Positions 10,192-19,737 of a stretch of DNA of 20,470 nt are shown here, piece after piece. Made by a program: the position numbers and the translations under genes. This DNA comes from Apostichopus californicus (lineage: Eukaryota > Echinodermata > Holothuroidea > Aspidochirotida > Stichopodidae), in assembly GCA_020650975.1 (NCBI GenBank), contig JAIPMN010007223.1:1-20470 (forward strand), written 5' to 3'. Under the pieces are notes generated by a model that was not told the DNA's origin, searched no databases, and was given only the letters and a program-made list of their open reading frames with translations. Numbering within the stretch: the stretch's first letter is position 1; every line of letters begins with the position of its first letter.

Positions 10192-11437
10192 ATACAGTAC
10201 ATGGTGCATATATTTATAAATATTGCATCATTCTAGCATATTCTCTGGCATTAATGATGACCATTAAAAGAGTTTGCCAGAACATAGTCCAACATATCAC
10301 AGCTTCTATTTAAACAGAGAGTTTCATATACTTTACCTCCTACCTAGATGTATCCATTTTAATACAGTACAAAGGGAAGCACTGTATGTCAGCACACAGA
10401 ATACGACCATAAATAGACAATATTCATGGAATAATTTATCAGGTTTCATATCGCAAGAAGGCAAAATATCTAACAAAAATGGGCAAATTGCTAACTACAG
10501 TGCAAACATGTACATAGCACTTTTTGTTACACAGGATCTATATTATTTTATAAGAGACAAACTTCAACAAAGTTTTCAAAACTGCTTTGTACAGGAAAAT
10601 TTAAACACTACACTACAGCAAATTGTTCCCTATAGGTGCAGTGTTTGCAAACTACACTTGTAACATATATACGCAATGTATATACAGACAACAACACTGC
10701 ATTTACTGTAGGTGACCATACAAGACCCTACAGGTGTTATTTTCTCGGTTGACCCAGCAGGACACAATGATATATAGGTAACAATCTGAATCAGAAACAG
10801 TTGACTGGTCCCCTAAGCTCTCCTTTTTTCTTCAAAAGAATCTGGGCTAACAAACAAATACAAAAGGTTTCCGACAGGTTTATAGTAATCCATCCTAAAC
10901 CATCTAGTGTTGTAGTACTAGGTATGCTATTGTGTTTGCAGCTCACTGGAAAACAGTTAAAACAGTTTAGTTATCATCCTAAGACCGACTTTTTATATTA
11001 CAAGGATATTACACCGTGTAAATTCAGATTGAGATACAGTGTACAGATTTCCAATTAAGCATCTAAATAAAAGGAGTTTACCCCTGTTCGACCTCGCAAG
11101 AGGTCCTTCGTGGGAGCATCTAAAGTGAATGGTTCAACTATATATATGGTCAAATAATGACAAAGTCCGTTAAATAACAATTTTTTTTTTCTCTCCACAC
11201 CTTTCTGTCTTTGTCCTTCTCCAGTTTATTCCCTACCCCCTTCCCTCAATCCTCTCTTTGTTCTTCCACTGTTTATCTCCTACCTCTCCTCTTCCCCTGT
11301 TGGTTTCTTTCTTCTCTCCATCCCTTGTCTACTAATCCCCTTACATCTACTGTATCTCTTTGTGTTCACCATGCTCATTAGCCTGTCTGTATTCTGTGTG
11401 TGTTTTTATCCCTTCTGTTACTGTTAATTGTCATTTA

Positions 11438-11565
11438 GCCTTTGAAGAAGATCCTGCTAGGATCAAAATGTCAGGCCAACTTACTTTTACACATTCTCTT
11501 ACACAGGCTCTCTAGTGGATAAGCAGTTTGCTAACAGTTTTATTTTATTTTGAAATAACAATTTT
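11438..11565 (+). repeat. Direct repeat copy 1 with a degenerate hammerhead-like motif
   Basis: The unit starts GCCT, then ttgaaga, a GATCCT/AGGATC stem, caaaatgtc and AGGC. It continues as cacattctcttacacaggct, then agtggataagcag and a T-rich tail. The core bases corresponding to hammerhead C3 and G12 are changed, so this copy looks dead. A second direct copy starts 205 bp downstream at 11643. A CT-rich stretch (11188-11340) precedes it. Confidence 0.8.
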
Positions 11566-11583
11566 GTGTAAATATGTAAGTGG

Positions 11584-11681
11584 GCCTGACGTTTCAATCC
11601 TAGCAGGATCTTCTTCAGAGGTTGAATGAAGAATATCATTCAGCCTCTGAAGAAGATCCTGCTAGGAAAGAAACATCAGGC
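11584..11681. repeat. Near-perfect foldback of two facing hammerhead-like motifs
   Basis: The left arm (11584-11629) and right arm (11636-11681) are reverse complements with only a few mismatches, around a 6-base loop (agaata). The left arm is a minus-strand copy of the motif with core CTGAAGA, a stem of GATCCT/AGGATT type, GAAACGTC and AGG. The right arm is the plus-strand copy. Such a hairpin could arise from head-to-head insertion of a Penelope-like or related retroelement terminus (inference). Confidence 0.85.
11585..11621 (-). ncRNA. Hammerhead-ribozyme-like motif (best-preserved copy)
   Basis: Read on the minus strand the order is CCT, CTGAAGA, A, GATCCT-GCT-AGGATT, GAAAC, GTC, AGG. 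CTGAAGA fits the hammerhead CUGANGA box, the GATCCT/AGGATT pair fits stem II, GAAA fits the second box, GTC fits the cleavage triplet, and CCT/AGG could close stem I. Two things are atypical. One extra A lies between the first box and stem II. Stem III is only the palindrome ACGT, so activity would need a dimer. It is a structural resemblance, not a proven ribozyme. Confidence 0.35.
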
Positions 11682-11759
11682 CAACTTCCTTTCACACATT
11701 CTCTTACACAGGCTCTTTAGTGGATAAGCAGTTTTGTTTTAATTTAAATAACAATTTTG
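11643..11759 (+). repeat. Direct repeat copy 2 with a hammerhead-like motif
   Basis: Same unit as the block at 11438, offset by 205 bp. Here the core reads GCCT, CTGAAGA, a stem (GATCCT/AGGAAA, partly decayed), GAAACATC and AGGC. The conserved downstream block with cacattctcttacacaggct is nearly identical to that of the first copy. Confidence 0.85.
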
Positions 11760-12737
11760 AATATTTCTGAAATGACTTAAATTGTGAACATATCCTTTTT
11801 TAGAAATGTCTGGACCACAAAGTTGCACAAATGTCTAGTAAAAAGTGATCCCCAAAATTTTCAGTAATTACTTGTTGTTAGACATAATTGGTAAAAATAT
11901 TAACCTAATTGAGCTATACTAGATTGATCAACTGGAATCTTGTTTTGATTATTACAGTCGTAGAATTTCAAACATTTAGCGACTTGATAAACAATTATGC
12001 AAAAATCTAATCAAATTCACACTGGCATTTTCCTGAATTAAAAACACACAACAATTATGCTATAGGCTTTTGAAAGCAGCCCAATATTATATAACCTGCT
12101 GATAATATTAAACACTGGGCTTTATGTTAAGTATGGAAATCCCTCCCATTATGTGACAAACGATAGTTAACGGACTCATTGTGTGCTTACGGTTTCATTG
12201 TTTTCTATTGTCAAGTGGCAAAATCCATTTAGCCAGCAAATAGCTAGAATACTCAAAAGGCTACATTTTACTCACTGAGTTTGACAAAATTGGTGAAAAG
12301 TGAAAAGGCTGTTTTGAAAAAATACTGTCCAGGTGAAAATATTTTACAAAGGTCCAGACAACTTTTGCAGTGCCATTTCAAAACTTATTTCCAAGCCAAG
12401 AAATGACAAATTCATGAAGACAAAATACTTGATATGCTTCGCACAGACAGAACAAACATCTAACATACTAATGTACACTCCCTGCATTCCATATTAACTC
12501 TAATGTGTGGTAGATGTACATGTACATGTAGTGCAGCCTACTCACTGGAAGTCTCTGTGGACATATTGTCAGATATATATCCCATGAATAACATATCAGA
12601 TTGATAGTAGACCTTTAGTATAGTGCACACACACATATAGTGCTCAGACATTGCTGTATTTAATTTATGGCAGCTGATGACCAATGTTTACAAGAAGTTG
12701 CCAAGAACTGAAGACCTACTGAATGTCTTAGTGTTCA

Positions 12738-12826
12738 AGGTTAGGAAAGGGTCAGGGATCGGAAAGGGTTAGAGTCAGGGAAGTGTCAGGGTTAGAAGTG
12801 GGTCAGGATAAGGGAGGGTACAGAAT
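12738..12826. repeat. Degenerate GGGTTAG/GGGTCAG-type short tandem repeat
   Basis: The words aaagggtcaggg, aagggttagagtcaggg, gtcagggttag and gggtcaggataaggg recur irregularly. They are similar to the telomeric hexamer but too degenerate to call an interstitial telomere. Confidence 0.5.
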
Positions 12827-12965
12827 TACAGAGGTTACCATTAGGGTGCAAATCTTAGTGATACTGAAGCAGTGTAGTGCTAAACAAGCCATGCGGTTTA
12901 GTTGGTTTGTTCTGTATGTGGTACTGAATGGGCAAGAGAGGGTCAGGGCAGGAATCAATCCTATA

Positions 12966-13040
12966 TGGTCCAGTGGATAAATGCGGTGGCAAATAGGGGC
13001 AAGGAAACCTAGAATCTGAGAGATTGTGGGCTCGACCTTT
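12966..13040 (+). repeat. Possible tRNA-derived SINE head
   Basis: TGGTCCAGTGG at 12966-12976 matches the A box, and GGCTCGACCTT at 13029-13039 is close to the B box consensus. The pairing of a strong A box with a good B box about 60 bp later is typical of tRNA-derived SINEs. The tail beyond about 13100 cannot be delimited. Open frames over this region on both strands are not genes. Confidence 0.5.
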
Positions 13041-14532
13041 GGCTGAAAGTTACAAGCCATTCGGCCACTACCACATTCATATGTGGCTGCTTAGAGTCAT
13101 GATTTCAAGTGCCTTCCACAGCAATTATATGTTAAAACAGGAAAGCGTCAAGACATAGTGCAAATAGGTACAAATATGTCAGAAATTGTACAATAATTAT
13201 GAGAACTCAACTGATTATTAACTGTCAATCGATCATCCAAATTGTTTTGGACGATAAACAATCCTTTGACAGACAAGTAGCTTCAATAAAAAAAACTTGA
13301 AAAGAATGCCAAATTTTAGGCCTATCAAATTTCACTTTTATACGCAAGTTAAAAATAGTTTCCAATCACAGGCTTGTTCATTAGCAAAGTACCATGCAAG
13401 CGCTGACTCATTGTAGGTATTCCCAAATGAAGGCGGCCTATGTTTTATATAGCTCAGGAACATAAAGCTGAGGTGATAATGCTATGTACAGTACATTGCT
13501 TATAACTGAAATTAGACAGGATTAAACACGGCTATAAATGGAGCAACTTTCACAAACTCTGCGCAAGTACCCAGTGCACTCTACAAACAGGTCATGCTCT
13601 GACCATTGTTAACATTCAGTAATTACTTAGCCATACAAAATTTACACACGATGGGTTACATCTAAAAAAAAAATTAAAAGTCTGAAAAAATATGATTTTG
13701 GCTAAAAGCAGCTCTATATGTTATTTCAACAATTAATCCTATGAAGTTTTGTGTCCCACATATTAAAGATGGTTTACTAGCTTTATTTACAAATTACCAT
13801 ACCTTTGAAGTTCATGAACTACTACTGTACAAGTTCACCATTTCTGGTGATATTTTGGTGGACTAATGACATTTTATTGTTTCCTGTTCCTTATTTTTTC
13901 TATCAATGGTCAAGTATATATTGTGAAGCTAGAGTTTGAAAAATTCAACACAAACTTCATCTGGAGCTCTTAAAAGACTGTGGGGCTAGGTTAAGTACGT
14001 TTATAACCTTTGCTGCATTGCAATAGACCACTATAATAGGATGTTAGCCTCGATATTGTCACAGAGAATTCTTTTCCTTAAATAAGTAAGTACTGTAGCT
14101 CGGATGAAACAAATCTAGAAGCTACATGAGTTACTCCAAGGCATGAGAAGCTTTCAAAGTTAATTTTCAGAGTTGGCATATATACTTGGAGCTTTGCTTT
14201 GACACTAGGGAAACCAAACTTTCCAATATTAACATCTCGTCCAGTGTGAATTGTATTTTTGCCCAAATATTGTATGCTAATTAAGTGACTATAAAATGAT
14301 CCCAGGTCACAATATCTGTCTTGGTTTCCCGCCTAAATTGTTCACAATTTATGACGTATGTCTTGTCAAGATGACAGACAATCATATGGAATTTCCAGAT
14401 CCTGACCTTGAAACTTTTATGTAACAATAAACCTTAACTTGCTTTTGAACTGTTTAAATATTCAAAGAAAAGGTTAATTCCGGTTTGTTTGTTGTTTTCT
14501 TACCCCCCCCCCCCTTTTCTTTTTATTTCCAG

Positions 14533-14685
14533 TGTGAAGTTCATTATCATGCCATTTACAAAACAGGGAACTCAGACAAAGGTACTGAGTGGGTAGATCC
14601 AAACAATGCTATAATATATTTGAATTCTGGGCCCTGGAAAAAAGGAACAATGAGAGGCACAGACCATGACTATGAAGTGCTGTAA
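14533..14685 (+). CDS. Terminal coding exon of an unidentified plus-strand gene
   Basis: A polypyrimidine tract (12 C's, then tttttatttccag) forms a strong acceptor ending at 14532. The exon then reads 50 codons in phase 0 to a TAA at 14683. It begins CEVHYHAIYKTG, continues KGTEWVDPNNAIIYLNSGPW and ends MRGTDHDYEVL. This looks like a folded domain edge, with several aromatics (two Trp, six Tyr or Phe-like positions), charged residues and no low complexity. I do not recognise the family. It lies on the opposite strand inside the large intron of the RGG gene, so it is either the end of a nested gene or a duplicated exon relic. No canonical AATAAA follows within 150 nt; only AATAAT-like words occur near 14829. 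I could not find its upstream exons with a phase 0 donor. Confidence 0.5.
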   Translation, partial: CEVHYHAIYKTGNSDKGTEWVDPNNAIIYLNSGPWKKGTMRGTDHDYEVL

Positions 14686-15719
14686 ATTATGAATGGATGT
14701 TCAATGGTTGACTTTCCAAAGTATACACAGCCTAACTGTATGTACAGTATATATATCTAGGCCTATGACCTATTCAGCAACTAACTGCAAGGTAGGCAAA
14801 ACTTAACTGAAGCAGTATTAATGTAAAATAATAATTTTTGCACATATATAACGTAGAAAAAGCATTTAAGAGATCAAATAATTTGGTGCCCTTTAATCCA
14901 AACTACAGTGTTAAAGCCAAAAAATGTTCACACAATTTAACACAAAAACATGAAAATGGTCATATCAGAATCTCACAACCACCAGCAAAGTACCTCTCCT
15001 CCCACCCCCTCCCCCATACCCTACCCCTACCCCTGACCCTAATCCGCCATCCTTTGAGCAACAGCAAAAAGAGAGAAAACTGTCTTCCATTACTGTTAAT
15101 GGTCCAGATTAGGTATTGAAAGGGGTGGCAAACCCAACCAACCGTCATCACTGGTATATATACTTCCAGGGATAAACAACTTTTCCACACAGAAGAGAAA
15201 AACCTGATTCCATGGAGGAGATACTATATATATATATTCTATTTATACAGACTTGATACTAACACATGTATGTCTTCATACTATATTATGTTGTTTTTCT
15301 TGTGTCACTTACAGTTAGATTGAAACTTAGAAAGACAAAGGGAAAGATTACTTTTCACCTTTCACCATGCAGTTAATAATGAATAAGCACAGTGGCAGAC
15401 CCCTGACACTACTTTTACACGGTCATTCAAACTCCTACAGTTAGCAAGATTCTTCTTAAGAGATTTCATATCAATTTGGGAGAGTTGTTCGTCACAACCA
15501 TCTCTATCATATTAAGCTAAAGACAATCGTTGACCTTGCCTCTTCTTTAAATACGTTCACCTGTTTCAGCATTTTTGCAAATGCATGGAAATATCGTGGT
15601 GGCAAAGAAGGACCCAGTGCCTCTGCTGCTATCCTCCCACCCCCCCCCTCACCTCTCCCTCACCAACCTAGTTCTTCTCACTTCCTCATACCCACCACTC
15701 CCAACAATCCAGTACTCAC

Positions 15720-16187
15720 CAAGGGTACAAATTCCTCTGTGACATAAATCTCAAGAGATCCACCCCCCGCAGCCTCTGCTTCTTTCTTGCCCCTGAGGTC
15801 GTAGTCATCCCACTCGAGCTCTGAATCACTGGACGAAAAACTGGAACCAATTCTGTAGTATGCGTCTCGGCCGTTTTGCCGGTTTCTTCGACCTCTGGAG
15901 GATTTATTGGTCCCAATGTCATAATTGTCCCATTCCAAGTCACTGTCTAAGTAACCGTTCCTAGGTCTATAAAAATTATTGAACGGGCGTCCTCTCGACG
16001 ATCCATAATTCCCTCCTCGACCACCTCTGCCCCGGTTTTGGGCCGAGTATCTGGTTATGGAATAGACTTGCACCGATCGGTGGGGATTGTAATGTTGGGG
16101 ACCGTTGGTGTGGTTGATGTAGGGGAAGTCACCGGGGCGACGAAACTGTGATGCGTGGTACATTCGGCCTCCGGTGGCTTGTGACAT
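15720..16187 (-). CDS. First coding exon of a minus-strand RGG-box protein, possibly AVEN-like
   Basis: This exon encodes 156 residues in phase 0. The start is the ATG at 16187 (MSQATGGRMY); the same frame has a stop not far upstream, so the earlier TTG is not needed. The 3' end is a strong donor (CCCTTG|gtgagtact). Residues about 52-70 form an RGG/RG box (NRGRGGRGGNYGSSRGRP), typical of RNA- or G-quadruplex-binding segments methylated by PRMT1. Two acidic modules follow, DLEWDNYDIG (about 84-93) and ELEWDDYDLRG (about 124-134), separated by a basic SRGRRNRQNGR stretch and a Ser-rich patch. The exon ends VTEEFVPL. There is no signal peptide or membrane segment. AVEN proteins also start with an RGG region followed by a W-D-x-Y motif, so a cytosolic/nuclear AVEN-like regulator is my best inference. 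Other RGG proteins remain possible. The exon itself is well supported; the name is not. Confidence 0.8.
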
Positions 16188-16266
16188 TGAGATGACTGAG
16201 TGGGGGCGTTGGAAAGAAGGCTGGAAAGGAGACTCCAATTTGTTGATTTAAAATATACTTGGTCAT
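16129..16266 (-). other. Upstream ORF overlapping the main start codon
   Basis: A 45-codon frame begins ATGACCAAG in the leader and ends at TGA inside the main coding region, at the Pro-Gly-Asp codons of RRPGDF. It is out of frame with the main start and overlaps it by 59 nt. An overlapping uORF of this kind normally lowers translation of the main frame. The peptide starts MTKYILNQQIGV and matches nothing I know. Existence of the frame is certain; use is unproven. Confidence 0.4.
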
Positions 16267-16310
16267 TGCCTGCAGGTGGAATTCTGCTTATAATGGAGCA
16301 CTTGAAAGAC
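16188..16310 (-). other. 5' untranslated part of the first coding exon
   Basis: A good acceptor (ctcctatttattttctag) ends at 16311, so transcript sequence starts at 16310 and runs 123 nt to the main ATG. This implies at least one non-coding exon upstream, to the right. The leader carries an upstream ATG at 16266. The bases before the main ATG (atctcaATG) are not a strong Kozak context, since position -3 is T. Confidence 0.55.
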
Positions 16311-17305
16311 CTAGAAAATAAATAGGAGAGACTTATTTTTATACACAGATGTTAAAAAGAAATGATGTTTTAGAATAAATAACATTTTTTCATAAAACTG
16401 TTGATATGATTTTTGGCTTTCACCTGGAACATTTGATGTAACTGCTACATTACGACATTAGGCCTTCAATAATTGTTATCAGTTACTTGATTAATCTGAT
16501 AACTAGAAATAGTTTACAGACCCCGGATGAAGCCTAAGATGCATCAAACTTGGTTACATTCTAAGTACAGTAAATTTTAGCCTTAGGACACTTAACATGT
16601 AAGGCTAACCTTTAGACTGCCAAAGACAGTAGGCCTGTCTCAACTTCAGCTTAGAGATATGGGTTACAAGCTCTGCTTAACTACAGACTGTACAATCTGA
16701 GGTTACTCTAATCTCTTTACTTTGAACAGAAGTTAAAGTTATGAAAACTACCTAACAGTTTCAATTTCACTGTCCTAGTTATGCAATGTAGGTCTATCTA
16801 TATATCACTTTGTCAGTCGAACCTTAAGTGAATCGGGAAGAAGTATACATCGCCTTATTTATTAATAATAATCATGAAACAAAACCTATGATGTTAATAA
16901 CAGTTCCTGAAATTTCAGTGTAAATTTTACTGATCAAAGGCAATTGTCAACAAAGTCATAACATTTACACACGAACGTTTACCGAAATGAAATACGCACT
17001 CTGGTATGTCTGACATGTCGCAAGATAGGAAACTAACAGCTAGGCTGTCTTGACCTAAGTTACAGTCTGACTAGTATAGCAATGTCATTACTCCCCACAG
17101 TAATTTAGGCTACAGTAGGACTGCTAACCCCAGTGGCAGTGCGCTAACTTAGGGCTAACGTTAAAAGTTACACCATGCAAAAAGTGCAAAACTACGAAAG
17201 AGCGAAAACTATCAAAAGGAGCATGGCTATATATCCTTACTTATGAAACATATATTTTTTTCATTACAGTGAATTAAATTTCACTTTGCGACGTATTTAC
17301 CGTAC

Positions 17306-17450
17306 CTGGGTTCCTTATTTTGATGTTTAAGACCATGTCCCCTGCCGACCGTTCACGGTCCCTGCCTTATCCTATACAGTATCCGTAAGGAACGTTACGT
17401 ACGTACAGTAGTTCTGTGTTCCAATAGCTTCGTTCATGGGCTTCACAGCT
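17306..17450 (-). promoter_or_regulatory. Possible non-coding first exon and promoter region of the minus-strand gene
   Basis: This stretch is richer in GC and CpG than its flanks and lies about 1 kb upstream of the acceptor at 16311. On the minus strand it ends AACCCAG|gtacggtaa, a usable but not ideal donor at 17306. I see no clear TATA box. The right-hand boundary is a guess based on composition. Another upstream exon could serve instead. Confidence 0.25.
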
Positions 17451-19082
17451 GTTGAGCGAAAAATACGTTGTTGACAAAATCCCGAAGTATGCGATAACGA
17501 TCATACCACTATTCTTAGGGAAATATGAAAGCATAATTTGATTATATTTATAGTGAGAGGTATTTAATGCCCCAAAAAATTTACAGCTTTAATTTTATAT
17601 TACCTACCAATAAGTTTTGCAAATAAAAGGCACCATGATATATTTCAATATGAAGTATTATTAAGCCTATGACAAAGTTCGAGGACGATTCTCCATAATG
17701 GAATGTTCAAAGTGCGTCAACTTGGTAAATTGTGCAGGTCTCAAGAAAATTAGTCAGCCGTATTTCCTTGAACAAAAGTAAAGGAATTAAATTATTCATG
17801 TAATGATTTTAAAGATCTTGTTTTACCTCATATATCAGTATAAAACGAAATATTCTCTAGAAATGGCTGTTTGGAGATATCTTTGCGGGATAATATGGTC
17901 GTGCACTGGACGTACATCTGCGTAGCCCGTGACGTAGGATGGGAGGGGTCGGAACTTTTAAGCAACATAGGCCTAAAACTTTCAAGTATAAAGCTATATG
18001 GAACTTCATGTTTAAGAAGCGCCTTTAAAATATAAGTAGACGATAAGTATTTAAGAAAATTTATAAAAAAAAATCCTTCATGGCTTTTTGTTTCTTTTTG
18101 AGACCCTCCATATAGTATCCATCATGAGGTTTTGCAATACAATATAAATTACAACTTGAGGATACTATGGATGTTGAAGGTAGATTGCATAGGCCCCAAA
18201 TAATAGCACGCTATAATTGCTAGAAGTTTTCAAAAAGTACTTTCCTGGATGGGTCTTTACTCTCCAAATTGTTCTCAGATATTTTTAAGGAACACACAAT
18301 GAATGTCCCAATGAGGAAATTTTCCTCGAAGGTTGCAATAAAAACAGTTTAAGAATTTAGACCAAAGGTGACCATATTTATATATTTAGTATTTTGGGGG
18401 CCAATACAGCATACTTTAAGGATAAAATGTTATGATATTAAAAAAGAAATCTTTTGGTAATACCACTTCTGTAAGGGAAAATAAACAAGACATATAGGTT
18501 TAAAAGAAAAAATTAGGCGCACCGATTATTTTTATATTGCTATATTTTAACCTTCCTAAGACGTATCATATGGAGTTCAAATTGTCTACTGGCTGTTTTG
18601 CGGGCAAGCGCATTGTAATACGATCATTTTTTGCTCTGTTACACCTCTAAATTCTCTAACAGTTTTTCATCATTTTGAGCGAAGACAGGAATGGGTGGCG
18701 CTGTTCCAGTACCCTATAATTTTTTAAGTAATATTGTAACGCCTTGAGTTGGTATATAACTTATCAATGTTTGAGAGTATTTTACGGAAGCAATCACACG
18801 ATGGGAGATTGTGATGTGTAACCAACCGCTTGTACAATTTAAATATTACCCTAGATCCATGTTTTTACCTATTCACGTAATTGAAATACTATTGATATTT
18901 AGAATCAGCTTGCAAGAATCTTCATTTCATTGAGGCACAACTAAGGACCATTTCATTGCCAGTAGGTCCCTATGTAGATCAAAGACATGGCATGACATGT
19001 TAGGTTGGAGAGCAACTAGCAGTCTAGTGGAAAGAGACCATTCCTTACTATCGATGATTGCCTTATGGTAATACGTACTCAC

Positions 19083-19092
19083 TTCAAATAGG
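19083..19092 (-). other. Possible 10-nt microexon
   Basis: On the minus strand a textbook acceptor (gaccattttttctctttccag) is followed by CCTATTTGAA and then a textbook donor (gtgagtacg). The two sites are each strong, but only 10 nt apart. They may instead serve separate exons or be chance. Confidence 0.2.
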
Positions 19093-19491
19093 CTGGAAAG
19101 AGAAAAAATGGTCACCAAAAAATCCACATAACTGAGTTTCAAAGTAGCCAACTTTTAATCACTGAAAAATGTAAAAATGTCTTATTTTGACGTTCGTCTT
19201 TCATCTGGAAATAACTTTGACGGTTGAAACCTCCACCAAGCTTGCTAATAGAACACTTTGGAAGGTTAAAAGTGTTAAAGTTTGGGAGTTCCTGCACTTG
19301 TCGCTTTTAAGAAATAACCGTTTATCGGCGAATGAAAAGGAATTCGTCCACAAGAGTGCCATAACAGTGGCGAGAACGTAGTGTAGACTCTACATATTCA
19401 TGTACATGCTATCAGTTATAGCGGACCGCAAACTTCATTTAAGGCCCACGACCAAGGCTTCCGTGAGGACTGAGGCTCAACTCGACCACCG

Positions 19492-19516
19492 GGGAGTTGT
19501 TTCCATAACAACTCCC
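19492..19516. repeat. Perfect 10-bp hairpin in a GC-rich island
   Basis: GGGAGTTGTT and AACAACTCCC flank a 5-base loop (tccat). A perfect 12-bp palindrome, AGAATCGATTCT, follows at 19544-19555. The surrounding 19440-19560 stretch is much richer in GC than its neighbours and is not coding in any long frame. Confidence 0.7.
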
Positions 19517-19724
19517 TGACCCGACAGACCCCGACCCCGGCTCAGAATCGATTCTCAGAATGCACGATACTATGATAGCTTTGACATTGATTTGATGTTA
19601 AAACAATAACTTAAAACGATATGCGTCGACAACCTCCGAAAATCGATATAGTTTTCTCCCCCGATAATTCAATATTCCTGGGACCCACCCAAACGTTTTC
19701 GCGACCAACCATTTTGGGTCGCAT

Positions 19725-19737
19725 GGGGGGGGGGGGG
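19725..19737. repeat. G13 homopolymer beside a repeat-like sequence
   Basis: Thirteen G's follow attttgggtcgcat. The segment from about 19620 to 19740 (cccaaacgttttcgcgacca, attttgggtcgc) looks like the end of a dispersed DNA element, and the minus frame across it is not convincing. Similar G homopolymers lie at 1049-1060 and 1319-1329. Confidence 0.6.

Larger units (their letters stand above)
6246..15719. other. Large intron (about 9.5 kb) of the minus-strand gene
   Basis: Phases across this gap match (0 out, 0 in), so it may be a single intron, though an AVEN-like protein would be expected to have more sequence in the middle. It contains the 325-bp duplication, the 9285-9491 open frame, the foldback with hammerhead-like motifs, a possible SINE head and the plus-strand exon. 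Two long AT-rich plus frames (10274-10663 and 10801-11058) start at TTG and show no splice or codon signal. Confidence 0.4.

Noticed and set aside
10274..10663. 129-codon plus-strand open frame
   Set aside because: It starts at TTG with a stop just upstream, has AT-driven composition, no splice context and no recognisable motif. One frame this long is not surprising in 20 kb of AT-rich sequence read six ways.
10801..11058. 85-codon plus-strand open frame
   Set aside because: It starts at TTG, lies in a different frame from the one before it, and has no acceptor or donor pairing or protein-like pattern.
12540..12690. Minus-strand 35-codon stretch ending at a gtgagtag donor near 12549
   Set aside because: A donor-like site and a weak acceptor exist, but the composition is AT-rich and low in information, and its phase (1 in, 1 out) does not fit the phase 0 joins on either side.
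12738..12826. Interstitial telomere repeat
   Set aside because: GGGTTAG-like words are present but never in perfect tandem.
14078..14266. 62-codon minus frame (GKNTIHTGRDVNIGKFGFPS)
   Set aside because: It looks faintly protein-like but lacks ATG support at the right place, has no paired acceptor and donor in a usable phase, and would add nothing to the consistent exon chain.
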